A DNA stretch of 64,000 nt, from the NCBI RefSeq assembly GCF_965638725.1, contig NC_134951.1, positions 104,679,811 to 104,743,810 of the forward strand, given 5' to 3'. The notes beneath the pieces are model-generated. The model made no database searches and was not told the DNA's origin. It saw only the letters and a program-made list of their open reading frames with translations. This document shows, piece by piece, positions 12,701 through 23,100 of this stretch. Position numbers and translations under genes: made by a program. Source of the stretch: Aptenodytes patagonicus. Taxonomy: Eukaryota > Chordata > Aves > Sphenisciformes > Spheniscidae. Position 1 is the stretch's first letter. Each line of letters starts with the position of its first letter.

Positions 12701-15700
12701 TTAGTCAATATGAAGACCATTTGATCATTAACATATTACTTCTAGGCTGCAATGCAATTTGACTTGAATTAAAACACTAGTTCTAAGGTTTGTTTTTTTT
12801 AGTTCTTTGGCATCAGATTTCATGAAAAGGTACTAAAGAAACTGTGGAAATTCTTTTTATAGCCTCTGATAGTCCTCAGCCTCCCACTTTCTAATTCTCT
12901 ACCCACATCTCTCCACTTTTTCACAAGTGTGAAGGAAGAACCTAAGAACAACTGAGAGGAGATGGAGTTTTCTTAGTGGTTGAAAGGACCTAAAGTACCC
13001 ACCAGTTTAACCTCATCCATCTCAAGATAGGAGGTCTCAAAACATTTCCAAAACTACCTATTCTAACTGATCATTGAAATAGAAATGCAGAAGAGGCAGC
13101 TTGCTGAGTTAAGTATCTCAAGTCCACCCTGAATCAGAACTTCAGCGAATAAAACCAACAAGGTATCATGTTTTGAGAAAAGGAGAGCACTAGAGAGTAA
13201 AATTCTTCTACAATCATTCTCTCCTTGTAAATGAAGGGGATGGAAACCCAGAAAAATAAACCCTCCAAATAAGACAGACATTCTCTCCCCCCGTCACCCC
13301 ACCAAGTGGGGGTTACGCCTGTTTTAGCATCCAAAAATTGGTTTAACAGGTCATGGAAAGAGGTCTAAAATACAGGATAAACACTAACAGCTGATATTAA
13401 ACACCTGAATTACACGCACATACACCTGCACGCTTACTTCTGATTAATGCCCTTAAATCACACTGACAGTTCACCCCAACCACTTTCTTAATCTTGCATT
13501 TGTTTTGTACAGAAACACTCTACATTATACTAATTAATATTTTTCCATTTACAAACCTGTAGTGTGTTAATTTTCCCCTGGTCCCACCTGTCATGAAATA
13601 CTGCAAGGTTACTTTAAAAATACATTTGGGGTATTAACTTTTCATTAGGACAGTATATTCTTATTGAAAAATATTCCATGACTTCACAAATTATAAATAC
13701 TTCACAATGCTAAGTTGAACTACCTGCAAGAATACGTAGGCTCTCCCACTTTAAAAACTCGGCCACAAAGATGGGAAGGTTTGTTCGCTTGCTCGAGCTT
13801 TGGAAAAGCAAATGCAGGATCTTCACCACAAAGATACCATTCCATTGGTCCCAGCAAAACGTGTTGTGCCAGCATGTCTTCTCTTTGCGGGGCAGGGTTA
13901 GGACCCCTGCAGTAAATTTTTGGTACATAATAGGCCAGATGCTGGTATACTTCTTTCTGAAGGTCATTTGCTTGCAGCCATTTCTTTTAAAGTAAAAGGA
14001 AAGAGAACACAAATCATTCATTAATAAAAATACCAAACATAGTTCTACCCATCAAGATGACTTTTTTATTTCTAAATCAAAAATCTAAAATGGCATTGCA
14101 AAACTAGAAAGTCATGCTTCCTTCTAAATGTTAAATCTAGATGACCACAGAAGAAAGACATTAGGAAAGGAATAATTTCTTTCCCTGCTTGCACATTTTA
14201 TCCTTTTGACATACAAAATTATTTTCAAAAACACAAGATTTAAGAGACCAAATTCTTAAAAATTTTCCTCTGGGATGCATGACAAGTGAAACGTCCCAAC
14301 ATCAGCAGTGACTTTTAGGATAAGGCCCAAACTATGCTGGTTGCATTTCTTTGGAGTGCAGACTGATGCTGCCAGCTGGGGACACAGAGGAGCAGCGGAA
14401 GCCTGAAGCTGGCAAGGAACAGGCAAAGAGAAAAAGTACAAGGAGAATGGCAAACACAGCATTAGGTAACAGTCCCTTTCTTATTTAATTTCAACAAATT
14501 ACCTATGAAAATGAGGGGGTTTTGGTTTCTCCTACCACCAAAATAACTTATCTGAATTATTATTTCAAGTGTGATGTTAGATCCATGAATCCTCTTAGTC
14601 AATCAATTGTAAAAAACAATGTTGACAGAGTTTTTAAAAGCCATCAAACTTCCGTACCTGCTATAGGCCACTGAAAAACTCACAGCTCTTTCTAGGTTTT
14701 TCTCCCTTGTATACACACACAGAGTAAAAAAAAAAAATCCTCTAGGACAACATTTGTTTTATTTCTGCCCTGTGGATTACAATTTCATAAAGGTTTAAAC
14801 TGTAAATTAAGGCTGCAAGGTTTTTATAATAAACAAATGGGAGCAAGCACATACTGCAAGCGTGCACTGATTAAATCTTGTGTTACATAAACAGCCTTAG
14901 CATGCCATTTCTCATTGGAAATATGACAACCAGATACCCCCTGACAACTTCAGAAAAACAATTCAGAATCAGCCTAAAATTGTACATGAAAACCAAGAAT
15001 TAATTTACCAAAATAAATGGGTTTGGTAATCAAATGTTACAGCTTGATTTACTCTGAATTATTTATGACTTATTTTTAAGAACTTATGTTTGATACAACA
15101 CAGTTGTAGTAAGTTCTTCAGGATACAGACATATAGAGCCAGTAGACCATTTGTGCCATTTAAGAATGGCTGCATTTTTGCCTTTTTTTTTAATATACTG
15201 TAGTATTTTCATTTACTAGACTATGTTTTCTAAAGCAGAACTTCATATAAAAAAAACCTTATTTGTCAGTACAGCTCTTAGTAGAATAATACGCTTTCCT
15301 CACTTCTCTTTCCTTGACTGCTTAAAATCATAATCAATCTACTAAATCTTTCTGTATTGATCTAGCTTTGATGGTCAAAGCCCAGATTTTTTCCAAGGAA
15401 GTCCATGGGAAAAGCTTGCCAAAAAGCCGTATGCAACAACCTAGAAGTTTACAGATAATCTCACCATTCCCACCGGGATTCAGAGAATACCGCACAAAAA
15501 TGAAAAAAGTAGTTTTCATTACTAAGAATTTGATTTGTTCTTCTTCCTAGCTCATTAATCATCTTCTCCTCTCCTTTCATCATTTGTGCCAAATATCTAC
15601 TACCACCAGGAAGTGACCCAATCCCAGTGAAACCAACTTAAGTCTCTCCTGTGATTTCCATTTAATAAGATAATTTTTAGATTATTTTCTAGGGCATATA

Positions 15701-18365
15701 TTAGTTATTATGCTTGCATTTTTGTCAGCAAAATACCTTTAATTTCAGCCTTTTAATTCAGCAGTACATTACTAGCTAGAAAATACAAAGTGCATATTAG
15801 CTACACTACAAGCTCAGACAAATACCTAGCCAGAGAAAATTCTTGTTCCTCGAGTAAACAGCTTTCCCATCCCAAAAACTCTGGGAGTAGTTGCCGGAAA
15901 GTTAGGCGTGGCAACCCTGAATGTCATCACACTTAAACCTCTTTGTGGAGCCAGTTCTATATGTATAACTGTGCATACAGTTTTGAAAATCAGACCCTGG
16001 CTAAAAGAATATCAGAAGTAAGTACAAGCTACTAGGACAAGGAAGCAGATGTCACTCCAAGAGCTACTAGGAAGGCAACTCAAAATACTATTATGCATGT
16101 GCATGTAAAAAAAAAAACATATACATATGCATACATATGTTGCACTGCCTTTCTAAATCACTACCTGGGAGGCACCCATCTCCAGTAAAACTACTCAAAA
16201 TTTTGGAATTCGTTCTTTAACAAAAATATTTTGTATTTAGACAAGTATTCAGTCAGTATTTGTCTATCTTCTATCCTGAAGTCACATGTAAGAAAACCTG
16301 ATGTTCCACTCTCCCAAGAGAGGTTTTTATTAAAAAGAGAAGTGTATTCCTCTTCACTTCCTCCCCCCTCAGACTTACTCTCCTGCAGCCATTTTTGACT
16401 GCCCTGGAAAAAAAACAAAACCAAAAGCATCGATCAAATAACATTTTATGTAAGTAAATACCTAATGGTCCATCAGGATTTCTATTAAATCCACATCTAA
16501 GTAAGAGATACTAGGCGAACAAAACATGTAATACAAAAAAGCCATAAAACAACTCAGTTTACTGTTTCAAAAGCTAAAAGGTACTATTTATGTTTTTCTT
16601 AGCTACACAAATAAATATTTGCAATGTAGGCTCATGTTCTGTTACAGATAACTTACTCTTTTGATTGTTGTTCTTTGGAAGTTTATCATTAAGTTGTTGC
16701 AACTAGAAATTGAAGTGTAAAGTGCTGCAACTATTGCTTTGGGCTGACATTTGTTTTGTTAATATTGGGCAATCAGCAAAGTAATGCTATCAGCAAAGGA
16801 GGGAGAAAAACAATGCTAAAACCCAAGTACGTTGTTTACTTACACAATCAGGCAGCGCCAGCAGCATTTAGCTGCTAGCACATTGTAGATTTGAGAGTGA
16901 TAGATCTCAGAATTACAGCTTGTGCTGGTGATCACAGAGAATAAAAATGAAAAAGAATTGACTAAGTTTAAGCTGGCACTTAAAGCTGGTACCTATAGCA
17001 AATTCCTAAATGTGTTCTACTTGGTGCACCATTGCCTACAGCTTAACTACAGAGTGACCCAAAAAAAGCATCTGCTACTCGCACAAACGAGGCAGTTTGG
17101 GCTCAGTATGGGCTACTATATGAAGCGTTTGATGGAATTATTGGGTTTTCTGTTGAGGGGAAGGAAGACTAATCCTGGAGCTAAACTAGCTAGGATACAG
17201 CTAACTATGCACATTTGCCCATCTAATCATACCTTTGTCTGCACTGTAGATATACCACCATAATCTGAATTATAATATTGTCTTTTATTTTCTTTCGGAA
17301 AGCAGCCAATGTAATTCTCATTGAAATACACACAGACAGCTCTTCAAGGTCTTATCCTACAGACATGCATATGAGCAGTCCCAATATTTTAAAATATATA
17401 TCCAGTTCCTCAAATGCACAAGATCTGGCATCTACACCAGAAACAAAAGTTTCTCTGAAAACTTTACCCTCAAGACTTCACTCCTCTTCCCTTACAACTA
17501 CTCTTCATAAAAGCAGGGAAAGTATATAAACAAGAGTAGATTACTTCAAATATTATATTGATTCTACTAATATTTCCTCTACAAGCGCCCCATTCTAATA
17601 GTCCTAAGGTTAACTAGTGCAAGCTTTTGCCAGAACCGCATCTTAAATACCGGGGGGACTGAAGAATCCCGTAATGAATCTTCAACACTACAAAGCATAT
17701 ACGGGGTCAGACATCCACCTAAATTAATGGGGAGAGATGTGAAAAGGCAGCGAACTAGATAGGAGAACTAAACTTCTCAGCTGCCTGGAGCAGGCGAGGA
17801 AGCAGTAGGCGAAGGAGCGAGACGCTGAGAAGCGGCCCCGCTCCCACCGCCGGCGTTCGCGCCCGCCGAGCCCCACGAGCGGCGGGGAAACGCGGCCGGC
17901 CCCGGCTGGGGGTGACCACGTCTGGGCGGCTTGCTGGGGAGCCACCTGCGCCAGCCAGAACAACAGGAAAAGCCGGTCGCTCGCCGCGATTGATTTCGGC
18001 TACTGCAATAGCGACGCCGGCGACAACAGCAGGCTAAGGCCAGAAAGAGACGCCGCCGCCAGCCAGGGGCGCCCTTATCAGCAGCCCAGGCAGCGACACC
18101 CCCTCACGGAAAGCCTGCTCGTCCCCCGACCCCGGGCACAGCCTCGCCCCGGCCCCGGGAACGGCCCCCGGCCCTCACGGCCCCACCGCCGGCCGGGCAG
18201 GCCGTACCGCCCGCCGGCCTCGCCAGCCCCCGCTCCTTCCCCGCCCCAAGCACTTCTCGCCCTTCCGCCCCGGGCCCGCCGCCTTACCACGGCGATCTCC
18301 TCGGCGGAGCACTCCAGCAGACTCTTGTCAATGGCCTGCACCTCCGCCTCCAAGTCCGCCGCCAT
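584..18365 (-). CDS. UBR2: UBR2, N-recognin E3 ubiquitin ligase, 5' part (exons 1-8, residues 1-327; gene continues off the left edge)
   Basis: UBR2 is a RING-type E3 ligase of the Arg/N-degron pathway. It binds proteins with destabilising N-terminal residues and, with an E2 such as RAD6/UBE2A/B, ubiquitinates them for proteasomal degradation; it is also known for roles in meiotic chromatin. Eight minus-strand exons join with consistent phases into 982 nt. The N-terminus, [20 protein letters not shown], closely resembles remembered mammalian UBR2 and not UBR1, which begins quite differently. Residues 99-166 form the UBR box with all expected metal ligands: C99, C112, C115, C124, C127, H133, H136, C149, C151, C163 and H166. 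Residues of about 226 onward ([11 protein letters not shown]) begin the ClpS-like N-domain. The central, RING and C-terminal regions are outside the window. Every intron inspected is GT-AG. One residue seems missing relative to human near residue 216 (LPGLEM), by memory. No frameshift or stop is seen, so the gene looks intact. Confidence 0.97.
705..1946 (-). other. UBR2 intron 7
   Basis: 1,242 bp of AT-rich DNA bounded by a GT donor and AG acceptor. It includes a TA/CA-rich stretch near 1460-1510 and otherwise nothing recognisable. Confidence 0.9.
1947..2009 (-). CDS. UBR2: UBR2 exon 7
   Basis: This 63-nt, 21-codon exon encodes [21 protein letters not shown] (split here as [10 protein letters not shown] then [11 protein letters not shown]), residues 267-287, the later part of the N-domain. 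It is too short to stand out as an open frame and was found by family match plus splice sites: acceptor TTTAAAG, donor GTAAGT. Both ends are on codon boundaries, so skipping it would keep the frame. Confidence 0.94.
2010..3724 (-). other. UBR2 intron 6
   Basis: 1,715 bp of intron. Besides the C-rich tract listed separately, nothing was identified; the 137-codon minus-strand frame over 2770-3183 has no recognisable features. Confidence 0.9.
2946..2982. repeat. C-rich tract in UBR2 intron 6
   Basis: Runs of four to eight C are separated by single A or short spacers on the plus strand, so the UBR2 transcript carries G-runs here that might form a G-quadruplex. Confidence 0.6.
3725..3863 (-). CDS. 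UBR2: UBR2 exon 6 (start of ClpS-like N-domain)
   Basis: The 139 nt complete Thr220 and encode residues 221-266. [20 protein letters not shown] is the eukaryotic counterpart of the ClpS substrate-binding loop (a hydrophobic-N-D-E/D signature near 231-234), which recognises bulky hydrophobic N-terminal residues. The acceptor is TTTGAAG and the donor is GTAAGT. Confidence 0.96.
3864..4898 (-). other. UBR2 intron 5
   Basis: 1,035 bp of AT-rich DNA with an A run near 3909-3925. Nothing else was recognised. Confidence 0.9.
4899..5026 (-). CDS. UBR2: UBR2 exon 5
   Basis: The 128 nt encode residues 178-219 plus two bases of codon 220. [20 protein letters not shown] and TWEKENELP match UBR2. This helical linker lies between the UBR box and the N-domain. 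The acceptor is TTTTTCAG and the donor is GTAAGT. The end reads LPGLEM, apparently one residue shorter than the human LPADLEM. Confidence 0.95.
5027..7922 (-). other. UBR2 intron 4
   Basis: 2,896 bp. It holds the ancient CR1 relic (listed), a GC-richer patch near 5690-5930 with overlapping open frames on both strands, and T/G-rich simple sequence near 7550-7605. No extra exon is supported. Confidence 0.9.
6996..7436 (-). mobile_element. Ancient CR1-family relic in UBR2 intron 4
   Basis: The plus strand reads ACATAAGAACAGACATGAGT and AGACCAGAAGCCCAACTAGCC, then about 300 bp later ATTTACCTTCTCCATACCAA and TTTTATAGTCCTCTATC. These follow in order the reverse complement of older CR1 families known from turtles and crocodilians (their 3' end reads ACATAAGAAC...GGTCAGACCA...CTAGCC). 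Divergence and small indels are heavy and no coding frame survives. The right limit is approximate. Confidence 0.75.
7923..8036 (-). CDS. UBR2: UBR2 exon 4 (end of UBR box)
   Basis: The 114 nt encode exactly 38 codons, residues 140-177. [18 protein letters not shown] is the hallmark second half of the UBR box, with C149, D150, C151 and D153, then C163 and H166. An acidic tail (TAEEE) follows. The flanking acceptor is TTTTAG and the donor is GTAATA. Confidence 0.97.
9047..10303 (-). mobile_element. CR1 LINE, 5'-truncated, in UBR2 intron 3
   Basis: The left edge (9047) reads TCATAGAATCATTTAGGTTGG, the reverse complement of the avian CR1 3' tail, so the element lies on the minus strand, the same as UBR2. 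About 1.26 kb remains, covering the 3' half of the reverse transcriptase, the C-terminal region and the 3' UTR; everything 5' of about 10303 is missing, the usual truncation. Divergence is low enough that a 261-codon stretch stays open. The insertion lies between UBR2 exons 3 and 4 and does not touch splice sites. Confidence 0.95.
9125..10300 (-). pseudogene. CR1 ORF2 reverse transcriptase remnant, inactivated
   Basis: The frame shows [20 protein letters not shown] near 9960-10020 (RT motif region) and, after a one-base deletion near 9950, FADN, followed by the thumb and C-terminal region down to 9125 ([25 protein letters not shown]). The catalytic FADD is FADN (codon 9917-9919). Two in-frame stops lie upstream, at 10072-10074 and 10189-10191, the first where a CGG codon is expected, consistent with CpG decay. 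It cannot encode an active enzyme. Confidence 0.9.
10818..10896 (-). CDS. UBR2: UBR2 exon 3 (UBR box core)
   Basis: The 79 nt complete Arg113 and encode residues 114-139, [15 protein letters not shown] and on to HREHRYR. It supplies zinc ligands C115, C124, C127, H133 and H136, and the acidic pocket residue D118, which contacts basic N-terminal residues in known UBR boxes. The acceptor is TTTTCAG and the donor is GTTAGT. The exon lies close to the right-hand side of the intron that holds the CR1 insertion. Confidence 0.96.
10897..13723 (-). other. UBR2 intron 2
   Basis: 2,827 bp, AT-rich, with a short CR1 tail near 12425 and homopolymer runs (for example near 11949-11965). Nothing else is evident. 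Confidence 0.9.
12425..12490 (+). mobile_element. Short CR1 3'-end relic in UBR2 intron 2
   Basis: AAGATCGGACAAGATGGCC followed by TTTCTAACCTGAATGATATT and ATGATTATA resembles the end of a plus-oriented CR1: GGACTAGATGACC, then TTCCAACCTGAATGATTCTATGATT. It is short and diverged, and its orientation is opposite to the other two copies. Confidence 0.6.
13724..13983 (-). CDS. UBR2: UBR2 exon 2
   Basis: The 260 nt encode residues 27-112 and the first two bases of codon 113. The exon opens [16 protein letters not shown], contains [14 protein letters not shown] and ends in GEPTYSC. It carries the start of the UBR box (C99, C112). The acceptor is AAAAG and the donor is GTAGTT. The acceptor polypyrimidine tract is weak (TTTTACTTTAAAAG), but the reading frame and homology leave little doubt. 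Confidence 0.96.
13984..18287 (-). other. UBR2 intron 1
   Basis: 4,304 bp, the longest UBR2 intron seen here. It is AT-rich until about 17,780, where the CpG island begins. Small open frames near 16,922-17,529 show no family signature. Confidence 0.9.
18288..18365 (-). CDS. UBR2: UBR2 exon 1 (coding part)
   Basis: This encodes residues 1-26, starting at the ATG whose A is base 18365 and ending in IAV followed by donor GTAAGG. The start matches the UBR2 family start in position and sequence. The ATG lies in GC-rich DNA next to the CpG island promoter. The exon ends on a codon boundary and joins exon 2, which opens with KWLQAND, as in mammalian UBR2. The 5' untranslated part extends to higher coordinates and its end cannot be fixed. 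Confidence 0.95.
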
Positions 18366-18456
18366 CTTCTTCCCCCCCCCGCGCCGCCGCCGCCGCCGCC
18401 GCCAAGGCAGGGACACCCGGAACCGGGCCCGGCCGGCCGCTCTGCCCGGGGAACCC

Positions 18457-18487
18457 ACTTCCGCCCCGCCTCCGCCCGCTACGTCAC
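18457..18487 (-). promoter_or_regulatory. ETS site, Sp1-like boxes and CRE-like half site
   Basis: ACTTCCGC at 18457-18464 is GCGGAAGT on the minus strand, an ETS/GABPA-type core. CCGCCCCGCCTCCGCCC follows as Sp/KLF-like boxes, and TACGTCACC near 18480 contains a CREB/ATF half site. They cluster between the SBS2 element and the start codon, supporting a core promoter here. Confidence 0.6.
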
Positions 18488-18514
18488 CGCCCGCGGCGCC
18501 GCTCCGCCCGCGGG

Positions 18515-18533
18515 GCATTCTGGGAGTTGTAGT
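18515..18533 (-). promoter_or_regulatory. SBS2-type ZNF143/THAP11 (STAF) element
   Basis: Read on the minus strand, this is ACTACAACTCCCAGAATGC, an exact fit to the ACTACAAYTCCCAGAATGC element bound by ZNF143 and associated THAP11/HCFC1. It lies 150 bp upstream of the UBR2 ATG, the usual position and setting for this motif in vertebrate CpG-island promoters. Confidence 0.9.
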
Positions 18534-20166
18534 TTTTCCCCGGCACACCCCACCCCACACACGCCCGCGGTCTCCTAGGAGACGGCGCCCATTGCTTGGG
18601 GCCGTGGTGCGGGACGCTGCGAGGGCCCAGCCCGGCGCCGGGGAGGGCCGGCTGCTCGCCACCCCCGCGCCACGGCCTTCTTCACGCCGTCGTTTGCCCT
18701 TCTCCTCTCCTCCAACGCGAAGCGGTGCCCGGGACGGGGGACATCTTCGGTCTCACTGGCAAAGCCGGGTGGCCCCCACACCTGAAGCCCGCTCGTCCTC
18801 ACAGGCCCGGCCTGTCAGCGCGGCCCGCGGGTGAGGGGGCGGCGAAGGCTTCCCGGGAGGCCCCCGGGTACCCAGCATGGGTACCGAAAAGAAAAAAAAT
18901 CAGTAAATTACGTGAATCTGGCAACTACAGCTTTAAGACAAATGTTACTAAATTGCAGAAGCTATAAATCCTGTTGCTCAGCCATCCTCCATCCCTGGCT
19001 CCCACAGGGGCCGCGCACCACCCAAGCTGCAGCGTTGTAGCTCAGCCTTGCTCATTCAGGTAGAGCTCCCGGTTGGCACCTTAGAAAAAGGTCACCACCA
19101 ACAAAACCAGCAAACAATCATCCCCCGTAACTCTATTTCATTTTCCTTAAGACAGTCCCTGCTTCGCCCGAGGTCTTTCAGAAAACCTGTTGTACCACTG
19201 TCATACCCCTGGGCTTGCCTGCGTGTCGGTGCTGCACCACTGTAATTACAGCCAGGCCAAAAGCCGAGCAGACGTGTCTGACTTTGTGTGTACGGCCACA
19301 CGGCACCTGAGCGACTGCGTGAGCCGTGCTGAGGGCTTCACACCACACCTTCCTTTGCTTGCTGCGAATTTCTGTGTGGACCTAAATGTCATGCACAAAT
19401 TAAATATTATTTCCACCTCGCACCCTCTGTCAGCCTTCCCGGAGATAAGGACCCACCCTGCAGGAACCTACACCAGCAAATACTGCTGAGGAAGTCTCTG
19501 CTCTGGACAATTTACACTCCCAAATTTAGACAATGCATGGGGGGGGAATAAACAGGCAGGAAAGACAAACCGAGTTATAATTGCCTGAAGTACTAGCCGA
19601 AGGTGGCCATAAATGTTGCCTTCACCAAACATTACTAACTTACAACAAAACTGTGCGTTAAAAGTGAGTTCCAGTTCACAGTTTATATTCCTTAACAATT
19701 TTTAAACATTCTCATAGTGGATATGCATAGTTGGGTTTTCCCTTTTTTGTCTCATTTCTTTCTTCTTCCTTCTCCTCATTCCCCCCTCAACTAATTGAAC
19801 TATTGAGTTACCCAGGGGAGAGACACTATCTTGTATCTGTCCAAGCAGTAACAAATACATCTATGGCCATATATTAACATGAGAAAGAAGGTGGGCTGCG
19901 TGGCATTGCCTGGCTACTCTCGAAGAGATTAAACGTTCCCTGCATCAGGGGGCAGCAGCGCACGCTCGCATATTAGTCATGCTGTATAAGCACTTGTTCC
20001 TGAAACCTCAAGGGTTTATAAATCATCGCATTTACTTACATATTGTGTTTGGGAGTTCTGGGGAATTTTGAGATGAAGGGAACATACACGTCTGGAAAGA
20101 CTGATTGCAAGAACTGAAAAAGATGGGTTTAGCCAGTGCTATGAGGGAATCGTAGAAGGATGGCCT

Positions 20167-20199
20167 TTAGAATATTAATTTCACCTCCTAATATTCTAA
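20167..20199. repeat. Inverted repeat, 11-bp perfect arms
   Basis: TTAGAATATTA at 20167-20177 and TAATATTCTAA at 20189-20199 are exact reverse complements, separated by an 11-base pyrimidine-rich loop. Confidence 0.9.
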
Positions 20200-23100
20200 G
20201 AATAAGCTTAATTTCCCTTTGATTGTACCCTTACTATATGCAGGGTACATCTTCTTACTGTATTCATTTTTATATCTTTGCCACTTTTTGAATAATTGTT
20301 CTTAGAAGACAGAAAATAATTATATATTCCTTAGATCAGTAAAGCCCACGCTGCTTCTCATTCATGTGCTGTTGATGCCTAAGGAATACAGAACATGACG
20401 CTTCTTTGGAAGAAGGCAGAGGGTGAAAGCAAGCTGTATGATTTAATTGTCTCTCCTTCTGGGCTGCATGAAGAAAATGTTAGAAAAATCCTGGGGTTTA
20501 GTAATGTGAAAGGCATCTTATTTTACTTAGAAAGGTGGGTGACCCAAACAGAAATTAGACTGCAAAGCCATTATTTCAATATGAGCATAACAACTTCCTG
20601 GGTATCATTTTTTATAACTTTGGGTAGAATTTTCCATAACTTTTAGCCTGTGCCATTAACTTCATAAGCAAAGATATTATTCAAATTCAGGAAAAATAAT
20701 TAAGGTTGAGGAGACTGCCTTTATCTTCTGCCAAAAAGCCTAATTCTTCCCAGGTCTATTATCAGATAGAAACTGAAGAAAAGAAATCTAGAGAATTTAA
20801 TGTTTTAACAGGGTTCACAGCAAACCTTCATAGCATTACCCTGCCAGCTGATATGTTTCTGGGTCTCACCTTGCTGTCAAAACACAAGATAGCCCACAGA
20901 ATGTTACAGACTATGGTTATGAAAGATGCAGATATCATCTGTTATCTCTTTCACCTCCTGACCTGTCTGTTTAAGCACTGCTTGTCTCTGCCATTAAAAA
21001 AAAAAAAAGAAAAAGAAACCAAAAAGTAAACGGTACTTTGACTGGGGGTCAATTAACTTGATTAGGTTCCAGTATTTTTAATAAATGCTGCATCCATTAA
21101 AAACACAATGTAAAGAGGCACAATTGAGCAAATATTAATTATGACAGTGGAGACTTGATGGTTCCTTCCTAAAAACTGTTTTAGAAGCTACTAATGAAAC
21201 AAGATATTCCACACTAGAACACTGCCTCTCGATGCAAGTCCAACAGAAGTCACCAGCGGCAGCCAAGCTGAAGCCTGGCTATTTTGAAAGAGAAAGTGCC
21301 TCCAGCAGAGCATGCTCCAAAGAGGTGCTCTGCTTACAGAATTTATTGTCATCTTGGCTGAGTGCTGCTTGAATGTGATCATCTTCAGGGCCTGTTGCAT
21401 TTGCGACTAGGAATAGATGAAACCATAAGGTAAAGGGATGTTGGATGGAATTTTTAAGTGCCTGGTTTGCTGGTGTGTTCACAGTACATGCAGTCAATTT
21501 AATACCACTGTATTAATTTGAATGTAAACAGAAAAATATTGCATATCTAGGCTGCAGGGATAGGTGTCTTCTTTATAGACTCAGAAAAATAAAATTCTAT
21601 TTATTTTTCCCCACATTGATGGAGTTTTCTGGCAATCATTATGAAAGGCAAGTCTTGTGAGAAGGATTCAGAAATGTTTCTATTCTCTGTGAAAGGTTCC
21701 TCTCCTGGTGCAGTTAAAAAACATTTTAAAAGCATTTATTTCCTTGTCTGCTCTCTAAAACAATGCTGCAGTTGTAACTTAGTTTCCAAGTTTAACTATT
21801 AAAGCAAATGATCAGCATTTTGCTGTATTAAGTTGATATTACGTACCTGTATCTAAGATCATCACCTCGCAAAGACATTTGTATCTCTTTAATCTTCCCT
21901 AAGTCAGCAACCCTTTCCACCAAATAAAGCATGTGTCTAAGTGTAGGATTCAGGTTAACGGTAATTTTGATAAAACAGTTTGCTTAGCAGATACTGAATG
22001 ACCAAAGTAGTGATTTTTACGTTGCAAATACAATTTTTAAAGCCATTATCATTTACATGGTTTCCCTCCCTTCCTCTTCAGTGCCGGATGAGGTAGGTTT
22101 GTAGTCACCATCTCCTACACTGTCTTCAGATAAATTCAGATGGTAATTCTTTTATTTCTGTACTGCCAATTCCAATGACAAATTATGCTGACCAAAATAG
22201 AATTTTGCCTGTGATAATGTTAATTAAAAGATGAATTGTGAATGAGGTGAACAATGACACCCAGTACTTGGTGGATTGATAAAACATAGTTCGCTAAGCA
22301 AGACACTATTCAGAACAAAAGAGCACACGGTAATCTGCAAACACAGGTTATTTTAGGAATTTGGCTTGGAATTAGAGTATTAAAAATACTGTCTGACAAA
22401 CTGTAGGCGATTCTTTGTTCCTTGGAGGCACTAGTGCTATAATATCGGCCCTTTTAGCAATAAATCAGAATAAGCTTATTTCTTTTCCCTGCTTTGTCTT
22501 TGCATGATCCTAGATTATAGGTGTATAATATTCTAAACATGATGACAAGAAAAATGATTAAAAAAAGATACTAAAAGCAGAGCATATTGTATAATAACAG
22601 TGAACATAGGAGACATAATGGAAAGCATAAAGATACTGTGGCCATCTTCGCATCTTGTGAATGCTCTCTGCAAGTCTAGCAAAAGCAGTTACATAACTGA
22701 TTTTTATTGCATTAGGCAACAGCAATATTGCTAAGCAAACCGATGTGCAGAATTAGAAAGCTTCTTCCACAGTGGAAATGAAGAAAAAAGACGGAGGAAG
22801 GGTTCTCACTTAACATCCAGTAAGAGGGCAGGGCAAGAGGGTGTGCATCTTCATTAGTGGATCATGTCAGGATGACAACATGATTTATTCTCATCATGCA
22901 GCGTCTTAGAAAAAATACAGTGCAAACTCAATCCATGATAACTTCGCTGCTTTCTGCAGTGTAACGTGTCAACAGTCTAGAGCTCAAGCTGGTAAGTTAA
23001 AAGGCCAACCTCTAAAAGAGATTTAACGGGAGCTAAGATAATAGTCAGTAATGAGTTGTACAGGGGGGAAAAATTAACACGGGAACAAAGGAAAAAAAAT

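Larger units (their letters stand above)
17780..18880 (-). promoter_or_regulatory. UBR2: CpG-island promoter and 5' UTR of UBR2
   Basis: DNA here changes from AT-rich to strongly GC- and CpG-rich around the UBR2 start codon. No TATA box is evident, as expected for a housekeeping promoter. Sp1-like CCGCCCC boxes, an ETS site, a CRE-like half site and an SBS2 element lie within 170 bp upstream of the ATG. Open frames in both directions across the island are composition artefacts. Transcription probably starts between the ATG (18365) and the SBS2 element. Confidence 0.85.

Noticed and set aside
17150-17265. GTCTGCACTGTAGATATACC, similar to the ends of some reptile DNA transposons
   Set aside because: Only about 20 bases are similar and no partner terminal inverted repeat was found.
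18078-18662. A 194-codon minus-strand frame around the UBR2 start
   Set aside because: Only residues from the internal MAADLEAE up to IAV are real coding sequence; the rest is promoter on one side and intron 1 read-through on the other.
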